Of a DNA stretch of 64,000 nt, positions 37,271-48,034 are shown one piece after another. How positions within the stretch are numbered: position 1 is the first letter of the stretch; each line of letters begins with the position of its first letter. This DNA is from Membranipora membranacea (Eukaryota; Bryozoa; Gymnolaemata; Cheilostomatida; Membraniporidae): positions 18,667,001 to 18,731,000 of the forward strand of contig OU612067.1 of NCBI GenBank assembly GCA_914767715.1. The letters run 5' to 3'. The notes under the pieces were generated by a model. It was not told the origin of the DNA. It did not search any database and saw only the letters and a program-made list of their open reading frames with translations. A program made the translations under genes and the position numbers.

Positions 37271-37834
37271 CATCAATGTCTGAAATATGTCGGAATATTG
37301 AAACAGAAATGTGATCAACACACAACAGCAATTGAATATTTCCAGTTCTCCCTTACTCATGATACCAGTTTTTAATTTTAAACAGAGTGATGGACCATTT
37401 TTAACTTCTGAATCACACAATAAATAACATTCTGAACTGTTATATCAGAGACGCCTGCTTCGTTTCTTGCTCTCATCTCAATGGATTTACATTTGGCTCC
37501 ATTCTTCTAACTTATTATACTAAAATAATAATCAGGACATTACTAGTAGCCATATTGAATAAAGAAAGTCACAACAAAAATCAATCAATCAATAAATCAA
37601 TCACTCAATAAATAAATCACTCAATAAATCAATCACTCAATAAATCAATCACTCAATAAATATCAATTACCCAATGAATCAGCAGTCACTTAATAAATCA
37701 ATCACTCAATAAATCAATCACTCAATAAATCAATCACTCAATAAATCAATCACTCAATAAATCAATCACTCAATAAATCAATCACTCAATAAATCATAAA
37801 TCAATCACTTAATAAATCAAGCACTTAATAAATC
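36069..37834. repeat. 1.77-kb near-perfect palindrome
   Basis: Arms 36069-36930 and 36973-37834 pair with a constant coordinate sum of 73903 at every point checked, so they have no net indel across 862 bp. The loop is 42 bp. The arms contain exon 2 of the secreted-protein gene, its 3' flank and an ATTGAGTGATTGATTT tandem repeat. The innermost part starts GTTTAAGCGCTCAA, similar to the inverted-repeat ends of the element at 28534. Confidence 0.93.
36633..36857 (-). pseudogene. Inverted orphan copy of secreted-protein exon 2
   Basis: This is the left-arm mirror of the exon at 37046-37270. It keeps the open frame and the AATAAA of its 3' flank, but no signal-peptide exon is visible upstream on the minus strand, so it is unlikely to make the secreted product by itself. 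Confidence 0.7.
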
Positions 37835-37990
37835 AATCACTTAAAAAATCAGTCACTTAATAAATCAGTCACTCAATAAATCAATTACCCTATAAATGAA
37901 TCACTCAATAAATTGATCACTCAATAAATCAATCACTTATTAAACCGATCACTCAATAAATCATTTACTCAATAAGTCAATCACATCTGA
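37580..37990. repeat. 16-bp tandem repeat (AATCAATCACTCAATA)
   Basis: About 25 imperfect units. Its mirror occupies 36069-36330. The right side runs about 150 bp beyond the palindrome edge, so the duplication broke inside the tandem array. Confidence 0.85.
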
Positions 37991-39112
37991 TTGAAGTCAA
38001 TGGCACATATAGCAGACCCCTCTACTTACACTCAAGACATTCAATAGTATGTCAAGAGGAGTAGGAGTAATATGAGTTAAGTTATATAATCATCGCCATG
38101 AGCTCTCTGCTATTGCTTTACCATTTGACGGTAGTAAGTTTCTTGTCTATCTTTTAATGAAATATTTTATACTACATATATCACGTCATGGTTATTATCT
38201 GAGCCTGGATCACTGGTTCGACCAGCTATAATAAATTGTTTACATACTTCATATTTGGAGCAAAAAAAGTGAAGCTGGTACATTGTAAATTTATAATTAG
38301 CCAGTTAGCCCTACTTGATTGCTAATATTAGTTTGTCAGTTATGTTATTTCAAATGGAAAGAAAAATGACAAACTTGGATCGGTCGAGATGTTTCACTAT
38401 TCTCTATTTATTTTTCTGGCCATCATAGCAGTGTGAAGTTCAATTGAAAAAAAAGCTGCATTTTTACTCTTGACGAGGATAAGTTCGAGAAATCTTCTGC
38501 TGTTGAAATACTTTTCATGTGTTTGATACTTTGGAATTGGATGTGCGTTCACATACACATAAGATAGATCGAAGGTTGATTGAATGGTTAAACAATGGAT
38601 TTGTATAATTAGGCATTATGTTCATTGATATGAATTCATGGATTAGTGGTAAAATATAGTCTGAGCCCCCCAGACTTTTGCCCCTCGCCCGACTGCCCCA
38701 AGGCGAGGTAAAATACACAGTATGGCCTTTTGTGGAAATATTACATCAGTATATAACTTTGGGTCAGTAATTGGATCTAGCCAAAAATCTGGCAGCTTTA
38801 TCGATTATGCGTTGACTGACATTCCAGTAACGAGCTACTTGACAATGTTTACAAGGGGTCAGCTGTAGCATTACTGAACTGTTGGACCACAATCAAAGAT
38901 GAGATATTGTTTCCAGCAATCATAAATAAATTGCCATATGTTTGTTCAGGGCCAGATATGTTCCTCTTATCCATGAATATATATCAGTGAATATGTTTAT
39001 TATCAAATCAGTATAATTTCTTTGATGCGATACTTTCTCAAGAGTACTGCTCATCACAGACTGGCTGACTCCTTCTTTATAACTGATAAGAAGCAGCAGG
39101 AGATAACTCAGC

Positions 39113-39400
39113 CATAATGCCATGGTCAAAATGCCATTGGGACAAAATGCCAGGGGCATAATGCCGTTGCCATAATGCCATGGCCATAATGCCATAGGCG
39201 ATAACACCAATGAACTAAAGGTTTAGTTCATTGATAACACCACTGAACACTATAGCAATGCCAAAATACCAGTTGTACAAAACGCCAGTTGTGTCAAAAT
39301 ACCAGTGGACATAAAGCCAGATTGGACATAATACCATTTGGGACAACATACCATATCCTAAAATACCATTGCAATAATGCCAATATATGTAACCAAAGGA
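39113..39400. repeat. Degenerate AATGCCAT satellite
   Basis: Imperfect units of about 14-20 bp built on ATAATGCCATTG lie inside copy 3 of the secreted-protein family. A palindromic micro-insertion at 39208-39233 interrupts the array. Confidence 0.75.
39208..39233. mobile_element. 26-bp palindromic micro-insertion with 7-bp target duplication
   Basis: The arms are CAATGAACTAAA/TTTAGTTCATTG. Perfect direct repeats ATAACAC flank it at 39201-39207 and 39234-39240. Confidence 0.8.
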
Positions 39401-39830
39401 GATCAAGCCACGCTGTATTTTTTTTGTTAGTCGTATTATAGCTGCGAGTTGCTCGGTCAGGGTAGGAGGTGGTTCAGCTGTTAAGACCCATCTCCTTTAC
39501 TGTTCAAGTCTCGAAGTTTCAATGTTTGAATGTTTTTCTCTAGGGTTTGTTGGCTGTTGGGCCGTCAACTCTGTGGGTTACGGCAAATTGATTGACCCTC
39601 TAAACTTGGCCACTTTATGTCTTGGCTTGAAGGGTTTTGACTGGTCTTGTCTGATGCTATTACCGCGTCATGAAGGCTAGCATGATTGAACATAGTGTAG
39701 GAAAATTCTGATCATGAGTCCATGAGTATGCAGCTTAGCATGAATTACAATCTTTTTCAGCATCAAGACACTGAAAAAGTTAGGGATGCAGGTGTCATTG
39801 CTGAGGCTTGCACTACTTACACTGTCAGTG

Positions 39831-39855
39831 CAATGAACTAAACCTCAGTTCATTG
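39831..39855. mobile_element. 25-bp palindromic micro-insertion inside a duplicated exon
   Basis: It begins CAATGAACT and ends AGTTCATTG. Perfect direct repeats GTCAGTG flank it at 39824-39830 and 39856-39862. The paralogous exon at 37046-37270 has one copy of the target (GTCAATGAATGTAC), so the empty site is known. Confidence 0.85.
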
Positions 39856-40071
39856 GTCAGTGAATGTACATCATTTGGTTCAGGACCATTTGGACTGGGT
39901 GCAATTAGGTACAGTATCAGAGAATTTTTACCTTTTCAGATTCAACAATCATGTTTAAAATTGGTTGGAAATTTGAAATGGAAACGCTATCACATGGTCC
40001 AAATATTTAATTTCAAACAATATAACTTCAGAGTGAGGGATAACATCCAACACAGCTAATGCACAGTAGCT

Positions 40072-40236
40072 ATAACTGATAAGAAGCAGCAGGAGATAGC
40101 TAAGCACAGAGAAGCTAGGGGTGCAGGTAACATTGCTGCAGCTTGCAAAACATTCTCAGCCACTGTATGTAGAAAAGATGAATATGGTCTGGGTGGTAGT
40201 GTGGGATGTCAGACAGTGATAAAGACTGACTGCTAG
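40072..40236 (+). pseudogene. Small secreted Cys protein family, copy 4 (exon 2 only)
   Basis: Fifty-four codons plus stop align with the C-terminal three quarters of exon 2, with all four cysteines at the same spacing (C-x7-C, GC-x7-C) and an intact frame. The first 20 codons of exon 2, the acceptor and the signal exon are missing, so it is probably truncated. The 3' flank with AATAAATAACATC is shared with copies 2 and 3. Confidence 0.65.
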
Positions 40237-40412
40237 CATCCATATTTGAAACTTGTTTGAAATTTTTAATTGAAATCCTACAGACAGAATTTCACTCATT
40301 TCAGTTTTCACTATCACATGGTACAAATCTTTAATTTCAAACAATATAACTTCAGAGTGACACAATAAATAACATCATGGTCTGTTATATCAGCGGATGC
40401 CTTGATTCCCAC

Positions 40413-40449
40413 CATAGACTTAATATGTTACTAGTATGTTAAGTCTATG
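40413..40449. mobile_element. 37-bp palindromic micro-insertion, second sequence family
   Basis: The arms are CATAGACTTAA/TTAAGTCTATG. The flanks ATTCCCAC (40405-40412) and ATTCTCAC (40450-40457) are an 8-bp repeat with one mismatch. Confidence 0.5.
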
Positions 40450-41154
40450 ATTCTCACTCTCATTGTAACAGATTTATCTTTATCTTCTCTCTCGACATAA
40501 AATATCATGTCGTTAGCCAGAACATTACTAATAACACACTGATAGCACAATACTTTTCCATCAGCTGGAAATGCAAAACCCTTTTCATTATTGATAAATA
40601 CATACCAATATCTTAGATTTATACAACATAGCTACCAAAATGAACAAGGTGAAAACAGCAAACAACATTTTATATGGCTTATATCAATCAATCGATCGAA
40701 CAGTCAATTTCAACCTTTTTCATTTATTCAGTCGTAAGTTGTTGTAAATAACAATCATCTGACATCACAAATGTGTTTTACAAGTAATAATAAAAATTAA
40801 TCAGCAGTCCTTGTAGACGGTAAAAAAATAAACCACCAGCTTGGATATTTGGTTTAACTGTAATCATTATAGCCCTTACTTTGGATACCTTTGTCCGAAT
40901 ACATTCAAAGTGGGAGTCACAGCTGTACAGAATCAGAGCATAACTCTTTTTTTTTCAAGGATACAGTAATAATAAGAATATAAGTTATAAAATGTTAAGA
41001 TTATATAAGTAAGTACAACCCCTAATTTGATGAACAAAAAAGAAAATAATACAAAGTCTTTACATGCTATGGGCAAGAGAAAACTAAATTTGCCTGGCTG
41101 CATTTGATGTGGACAGGTACAGAATGGATGAGGACAGTATCATCTTAAATCTAC

Positions 41155-44100
41155 TCAGTATTTTTTGGCACTTCCACCACCGGAAAGATGTTGTCCGTAG
41201 AATTTAGTTGTTAGATCACGTACAGGTAAATAGTTCTCTGTGAGGAAAAGGTTGGACACATTAGAAGCCTGTGATGCGAGACCTCTATCTGACATAGGCA
41301 GAGGAGGCTCTAGCTTCTGTGGAGGTTTATATCTACAAACAAAAACCCACTGCCTGGTAACTAATCTTTTTATCTAGTTTACTCAGTCTGTGGCATCTTA
41401 TGGCATTTAGAATCAGTTTTAATGTTTTTTAGTAAGCATGATACCCATATTGAGAACTACCACTATGTGAGTCAATCCCAGAATCAAACAGCATTTTATC
41501 TGTGAATGCCCTCACTTTTCTTAGCCCAAACTAGCTTCAAAAACTATAGAATTCAAAATCCCTCTTGTGTGGAGGTATCCGACCTTCTGGCTACATCATA
41601 TTGTTCTGCAGACTTAATATGCCTATCATAATAATCACCCGAGGCTGTAGGATACTATGGGTCTTTAACCACATTCTGACTGTGTAATATCACCAAGTAA
41701 AGATGAGATTAGAATCCATACTGACCTTTTATTTGAAGCAACAGGATTTGTGTAAGCTACTTGGGCTGTTTGCATGATACCTGCCTCAACTCTAGTTGGA
41801 CGATGGGAAAACTCCCAGTCTAACCTTTTATTCTTGTTAATACACTGCGGACACTGCAACTCTCCTTCAACTTAAAACAAAGTAGCGGTTTAAACTATTG
41901 GTCAAAAAGTAACCATTATATTTGAGTTATATGACAAAGCTATCATACAGATACAGGATGAATCATCGTTTTACAGGTCATTGTTTCCTCTTGAGTAAAC
42001 AGAGAACAACTCCTAATACCGATTATTAAATTGAACCATTGAATCAGAGAGGAAGGTAGTTTGAGCCCCGCGGCAGACTCTTACCCCTGGCCGGGTAAGG
42101 AGGAAAATTGAATCAGAGATCCCTGTTTGAAATAACTCAAGCGGAAAGGGACAAATTTGTGATTGTGAATACATTTGATTCCAAGTCCCTGACATACCAG
42201 CTTTCTGTAATTTGAGGGGTGTACCATGTCTTCTTCCACTCTGTATAGGAGTTTCTCCTTTCTCATTCTCATTAGTGAGGCTACCTCCATGCTGAACGTA
42301 ACAATTAAAACACTCTGCATGGCCCTTCTCTGCTGCGCAATGTCCAACTGTGTTTCCATAAGCTATAAACAATCACTGAATTACAAACGCGTTACTAAGA
42401 TGCTGAAAGGGAGAGTGAGATTAGGCCGCAAATGTGGAATGGATAAGGTATGCTCAGTGGTCACGAGCTGTGACATACAACCATCATCTTGGCATGTTTG
42501 AATGTCATTTAAAATATTCAGGCCAATCTGACATCACAAAGCGAGTCTTCGTCACAAGTTTTGTTGTAAAATGAGACAGAGAGTGACAAAAATCAGTTTC
42601 AGATTTACCAAATAGGACTGTGATCAGACTGGTTTTACTGTTCAAACTTCATGGGCTGGTGGCAGCTCTCGTTATTATCCAAACTCTCTTTTTTGTGGTT
42701 GATAATAACCGACAAAGTTTATTTGGATATCATGTTGAATCTCAAGCAGTGGGTAACGGATGATTATTGCTTATTTGAGTTTATGGGCTTGATTTGAGGA
42801 TAAGGGATGCCATATGCAATGTCATTATCGTAGGCTTAACTTACCATCAATAGCATTCACATTGAATCCTTTTTCTAATAGCCAGTGTAAGGATTTGGAA
42901 GCGCCATTCTGTGCTGCCTGTAAATGACAGTACCATTATTTTAGAGGACAGCTCTACTCTCAATAGTCCAGGCTTAATAGGAATGCCTCTATACTAAACA
43001 AATTCATAAATCTTAGCATTGAATTGACCAAGAATTTATCCACCTCTTGTTACCTGAGAGTCACCGGTCCTTTCAGAGTTATGTGTTTCTGGTATTACTT
43101 CACAACAACAATTTTTTCATGACCTATCATGACAACGGTCTAGTATATAAATAATTTTTAGTATGTTGTTTTTACTATGCCATACCACCGCTCTCGCATT
43201 CTGTACCATCTGTCATGATGATTGAATGAATACAAATCAAATCAATCAAAATCAAAATCAAAATCAATCAAACCTACATACATTCATATTAGTCTTAAAG
43301 TTACCAATTATTAAACTGATTAAGGGTCATTAAACAGATAAAAAAAATGCAATGGTTAAAAATGTTGGCATCACGCATTTATCAGATATGGGTGGATAAC
43401 TTCAAGTTAAAACTGACAAATTGCCTAAAGGACGTAAATTCGTTATACATTACACATTCATATGGAATTAACTTTGATGACCTGGCTGTAAATCATCAAG
43501 ATCACTCCATGGTAATTCATATTAGGTTTTAATAATATTGATAGGGGCATCTCAAAACTTCCAAAATTGATTATCGACTTAACCTCAGCTATCAAACATA
43601 AGCAAAATAAACTGAAAGTGTATTTAGGGATCTTGATTTTGAAGACATCGCTGTCATTATTCAAAAGTCGTCAATGGAATGATATTCAATTCACACCCTC
43701 GATCACAAACTTACCATGTGAGCAAACGTTTTTCCTTCAGTTTGGGTCATATCCATTGTACATCCTTGTTTGACAAGAAATCTCAAACAATCGACTCGGT
43801 CAAGTTTGGAGGCTAAATGAGCCGGCACACAACCGCTGTTGTCACCAATGTCCACATCACAGTTTCTCTCCACTAGTGCTATAACTGCCTCCAATGCTGT
43901 TGTAAGAAAACAGGAGCATTTATACCACACAGTGCACTCAAAAAAGTGAGTAGCTGATTTTGTATTATACATTTGTGGCCCTCAGATGTTAAAAAGAGTC
44001 TTACAAGTGTTTGAGCCCAATGTAATTGATTTATGCATAACTAAATATCTAAGGAGTACTTACCACCAAACTGGGCAGCATAATGCAGGGGTTGCCTTCC

Positions 44101-46592
44101 CTGGAAACACTGCGATTCTAGATTTACAGATTTCTCAAACATATATTTGACGATATCTGAATGATTCCTCATCACAGCCAGATGTATGGGCTCCTGACCC
44201 TTAGTGTTAATGATAGTCATATCTGCACCTGTGGCATAGTGAGGAAATATTACATTCAGCCCTAAAATCTCTTCATCTCTCAGATATTGATAGTCAACAG
44301 AACTTGTTTTGCTTTGCAAACGCTGACTCCTTTGTGTTGTTGTTCAAACTCCAAAAAAGTATACATCAGTGATGGATAGGTCACATTTAGGCACATCAAT
44401 ACTATAATCTTCACAATTAAGTTTGACATAATTGTGCAGTCTGGATTTTAACTGTGTAAACCACCACATAACTACACTGGTACAATTCTGGGATCAATTT
44501 GAAAAAATAATGCCCAGAGTTTAACGCCTGCAGTCTGTCTGTGTTAAACAGTTATCAAAATCTAGTAAGACAAATATTGTTAGTACCTTTTTCAGCTAGT
44601 GCCTTGAGACAAGCTAATTCTCCCTGAAATGCAGCGACATGTATTGGAGCCATACCCTCTCTATCCTGGCAATCCAGGTCAACATCAAAGTCTGCGAGGA
44701 GCTCGACACACTGCAGGTGTCCTCCCTGACAGGCATCATGTAGAGGTGTCCGAGCTGAGGAGCTTACTGCACACGGGTCAGCTCCAGCCTGGGTGTCAAA
44801 TAAAAACATGAAATAAATGATGATGGGTCAAACACTGAGGCCTGGGTGGATAAAAAATGTAGTATTTTATCTCTACTCAGCAGAACCTTGACAATAGAAC
44901 TGATCATTTTATCCTGGAAGATACAAGATGTATAGTAGGATTGTGAATGCCATACCCAACATTTCCCACATCTAAGCCATATGATCATAATTCAATATCT
45001 TCTTTGGTAAATCATTAAACATGCATTTTGATTCTGAAATGTGAAATGTGGACAACTTCACACGATAGAAAAAGATTTGGATTTAAAATCAGAGACCTAG
45101 GCAAGAGCTGATAAAATAAGCAGGTTTAAAAATTAGCAGATTAAGAGTCTTATGATTCTCTTTTTATAGCTATAATCGTGAAATTTTCCAAAACCTATAT
45201 TTCAAACCAACTTAGAACTCCAGTACAGTCACATTGAATGGTTATTCTCAGGTTTGGAGATATTGGACAAGGCCCAGTGCTGAGAACAAAATACCTAAAA
45301 TCAATTATTGCGTGTCAGTTAATAACTTTAATTACAAAACAATATCCTAATAAACTGTCCACAATTTACTCCACCTATTGACAAATCATCTTATGCCAGA
45401 TTAGCTTGGTTATGCTTATAAATAATCATCTTTGATTGAATTAGGCAGACATTCAAATCTTCTGCATCTCAAGTCGTCTGAGCCAGCCAGCCAGATAGCA
45501 AGCAAACACTTACGAGTGCTCCTAGATGTGAAGCTTGAAATATTATAAACCATCTACTGAGTGATTTTAATGTTGCAAAAATCATTTTATGGAAATTCAC
45601 AAAGTTTTTCGAATCAAACACAAATAAATATCGGTGCTTGTGATTGCCAGCCTGAAAGAGAAAATCTTACCTTGAGCAACTCAGCCACTACTGTGTGTTG
45701 TCCATATCCACAAGCTATATGGAGGGGGCTTCTCTCCCCACCTGCATTCCTAATCTTTGCATCAGGATCGACATGTTTGGTGTGCAATGCTTCCCTTATT
45801 GCACTCGCATTACCCTTCTGAGCAGCAGAAAGAATGTGTCCTGAAACATGATATGAAAAAGGAAATAAAATTGAGTGTTGTTGTTTTTGTGTACTATTGA
45901 ATAGTCACAGTGATTCAAACCTGATGCATATGTTCACAGGTGAAGGTATTTAATTGGGATCTAAGATATATATTATATCACTCAGATCCCAAATTAATAC
46001 CTTTACCTGTGAACAACTGCTGACAGGAACAGAGATGTAGTGATTTTGAACATACCATTCACTTAACATGAAGGGCTACGGATTGTTCCGATTCTGTCTC
46101 GTTTTACTGCCATGATGTGTTTGTCTTAATAAGGTTTCACAGTACAACTACCTTCTTGCAAAACAGCCAGTTCCTGTTTATAGATACTGGTGTAGTCATT
46201 TTAATGTAGATGTAGTGCATGGTTTGGAGCAGAAGACTTTAACCCCTTGTTTAAAGCAAGGAGTATATCATAGATAGTTGAACCTTATATGAGAGACACA
46301 AAGCTTTACAACAGCAGACTGTAGAGAAGTCTGTGAGCAGTTTATTTCTCATTATTGCATTATTTGCTTGTTATTTCACTCTTTTCAACAGAAACTGAAG
46401 AAAATGTTTTTATAGACCTCATCATCATTCTAGTATGTTTAAATGTTGTTTTATTTGACAACACTACCATTATAAACATGTTGTAGTATGGTTCATTATA
46501 TCAAACCATTGAGAGGCTGTTCATTAATTAAACAGCAAATACTCACTGGCATTCTGAGATGAAGAATCCTGCCTTCCAGCTTTGGTTTCCAT
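41155..46592 (-). CDS. Ankyrin-repeat protein with a conserved-looking C-terminal tail
   Basis: Nine exons on the minus strand: 46547-46592, 45671-45840, 44587-44788, 44064-44228, 43715-43896, 42845-42917, 42198-42362, 41726-41870 and 41155-41332. The phases close to 441 residues. Ankyrin repeats fill about residues 20-330, with typical helices RSPLHIACGYGQ, TPLHDACQGGHLQCVELL, APIHVAAFQGELACLKALAE, EPIHLAVMRNHSDIVKYM, RQPLHYAAQFG and VGHCAAEKGHAECFNCYV. A CPQC...RPTR segment and a basic tail without repeats follow. It is a binding scaffold; no catalytic domain is visible. I cannot assign an orthologue with confidence. It is divergent from ELOF1. Confidence 0.9.
45932..46014. repeat. 83-bp hairpin-forming inverted repeat
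   Basis: The arms begin GTTCACAGGT and end ACCTGTGAAC, and continue through GGGATCT/AGATCCC. It is in intron 1 of the ankyrin gene. No clear target duplication is seen. Confidence 0.7.
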
Positions 46593-48034
46593 GGCATTTG
46601 TGAAAATAACACAAACCTTATTAATTGCCTCGCTGTTAGACCGGAATGACGCAGTGGTGTATGTCAAGGTCACTTGGCAACAACGTTTCAAGAAGAACTG
46701 GGACATTTCATCATTCAAACATACAAAAACTCGTGAATTTCACATAATCAGTGCAATAGTAATCCAGAAAATAGTGAGATACCAAGAAGAAGTTAGCCGT
46801 ATCAGAATTTTCAATAACAAGCTATTGGTATGTTTCTCTTAGGTGAATTCTTGTTGTTTTAAGCAATGAATGAAAATGTTGTTAGTATTTTTTTCATTTT
46901 ATTTTATTATTATTATTATTATTATTATTGTATGTGACATGTTTGAAATTATTAATTAATCATAAACATTTTATTTATATTGTGTTCGTCCCCCTTTCCA
47001 ATTGAGAATGGTTATGTTACTCCTTGGTTATATATTTTGCCAGTGAAGATTGATCTTAACAAGCCCTTCTTCGCTATCTATGATTATGATACATGTCATG
47101 AACGCTGATCCTTACCTCAGATGAGGTAGCACATCCTATTGATTTGTCGAAGAAATCGGTTTAGGGATGCCTCTTAATGTTAGGACCAGGATTTAGACCA
47201 GGGAATGTGGTTTTAACAGCATGGCGCTGTTTAGGGTTGGGCGGTTTTCTGCCCTCGAAAAATAATCCAATCCAATGAGTTTGTTTGGGCAACCAATGAT
47301 GATGAATGAACTCCCTCTCCCCCAAGGGACAGGAAGTTCATTTTCAGGGATGGTCGATCATCATCATTGACATGATGATGGTGATGATAATATCATCATG
47401 CTTTTAAAAACATCAGGAAGATGCCTAACTAAAATGTTGAGAATTGCTGATTAGTTAGTATAACTACATTTTTCTATCTTGATCTACTCTACTGTGAATG
47501 TTACTGTATTTATTATATGAGGGACAACTTTCCTTTGTGAATCAGTTCAGGGGGGTTGATAGGCTACTAACTAGTTTTGTCTATAATTAGCAGGCCATGT
47601 TATGGGCCTTCTTATCTTACGAGCCTATACATACAGGTCGTGCACCATCTAGCTGGTCATGTACCAACCAATTTACTTTGATGAAATTCTTTTCTTCTTG
47701 GAATTATTTTATCATTCCCTGTTAGTTTATTCTCAATGTTTGTGACTTTTGGTATCTTTTTCCAGGCTTTCAGTATCTGAACAAACCGGTGCATTGATGT
47801 GCCAATTTAAGCATTGTGTCCGTAAAAAATTTTAGTCCTGGTATTTGTATAGCAAAAAAGTAAGGCCGGTAATATCCAAGCTGTTTTTATTATATTGAAG
47901 ATGCATGTTCTTTCCTTCGTACTTATTTTTGTCATACAACATTGTCTCTTTCTTTATAGATTTATTGTAACCATAGTCAGCTATCAGGGAACTGAGCCGC
48001 TGTATAGACCCCTGAGCACAAATAACCGTTAACA
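46593..48034. promoter_or_regulatory. Divergent intergenic interval, ankyrin gene / ELOF1
   Basis: 1.44 kb between opposed start codons, presumably holding both promoters and 5' UTRs. It contains a TTA microsatellite around 46905-46928 and repeats related to ATGAACTCCCTCTCCC at about 47305-47345. No gene is seen. Confidence 0.4.

Larger units (their letters stand above)
38098..39895 (+). pseudogene. Small secreted Cys protein family, copy 3 (decayed)
   Basis: The signal exon is at 38098-38133, before GTAGTAAGTT; an upstream ATG at 38083 meets an immediate stop. Exon 2 starts near 39043 with small deletions that break the frame and is cut at about 39112 by a 0.65-kb block of satellite and other DNA. 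It resumes near 39773 with the family block around AEACTTYTV, which is then split by a 25-bp palindromic insertion at 39831-39855. A copy of the family 3' flank follows at 39920-40055. Confidence 0.75.

Noticed and set aside
36483-37420. Identical 120-codon frames on opposite strands
   Set aside because: They are antisense to exon 2 and the 3' flank of the secreted-protein gene and are mirrored by the palindrome. The other strand has the signal peptide, splice site and polyadenylation signal.
39455-39660. Possible third SINE with a weak box A
   Set aside because: Box B is degenerate and the body does not match the other two copies; not supportable.
45511-45531. Possible 20-nt microexon in the ankyrin gene (acceptor CAAG, donor GTAAGTG)
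   Set aside because: Joining the neighbouring exons directly keeps frame and the ankyrin consensus (AELLK to AGADP); a 20-nt insert would break the frame.
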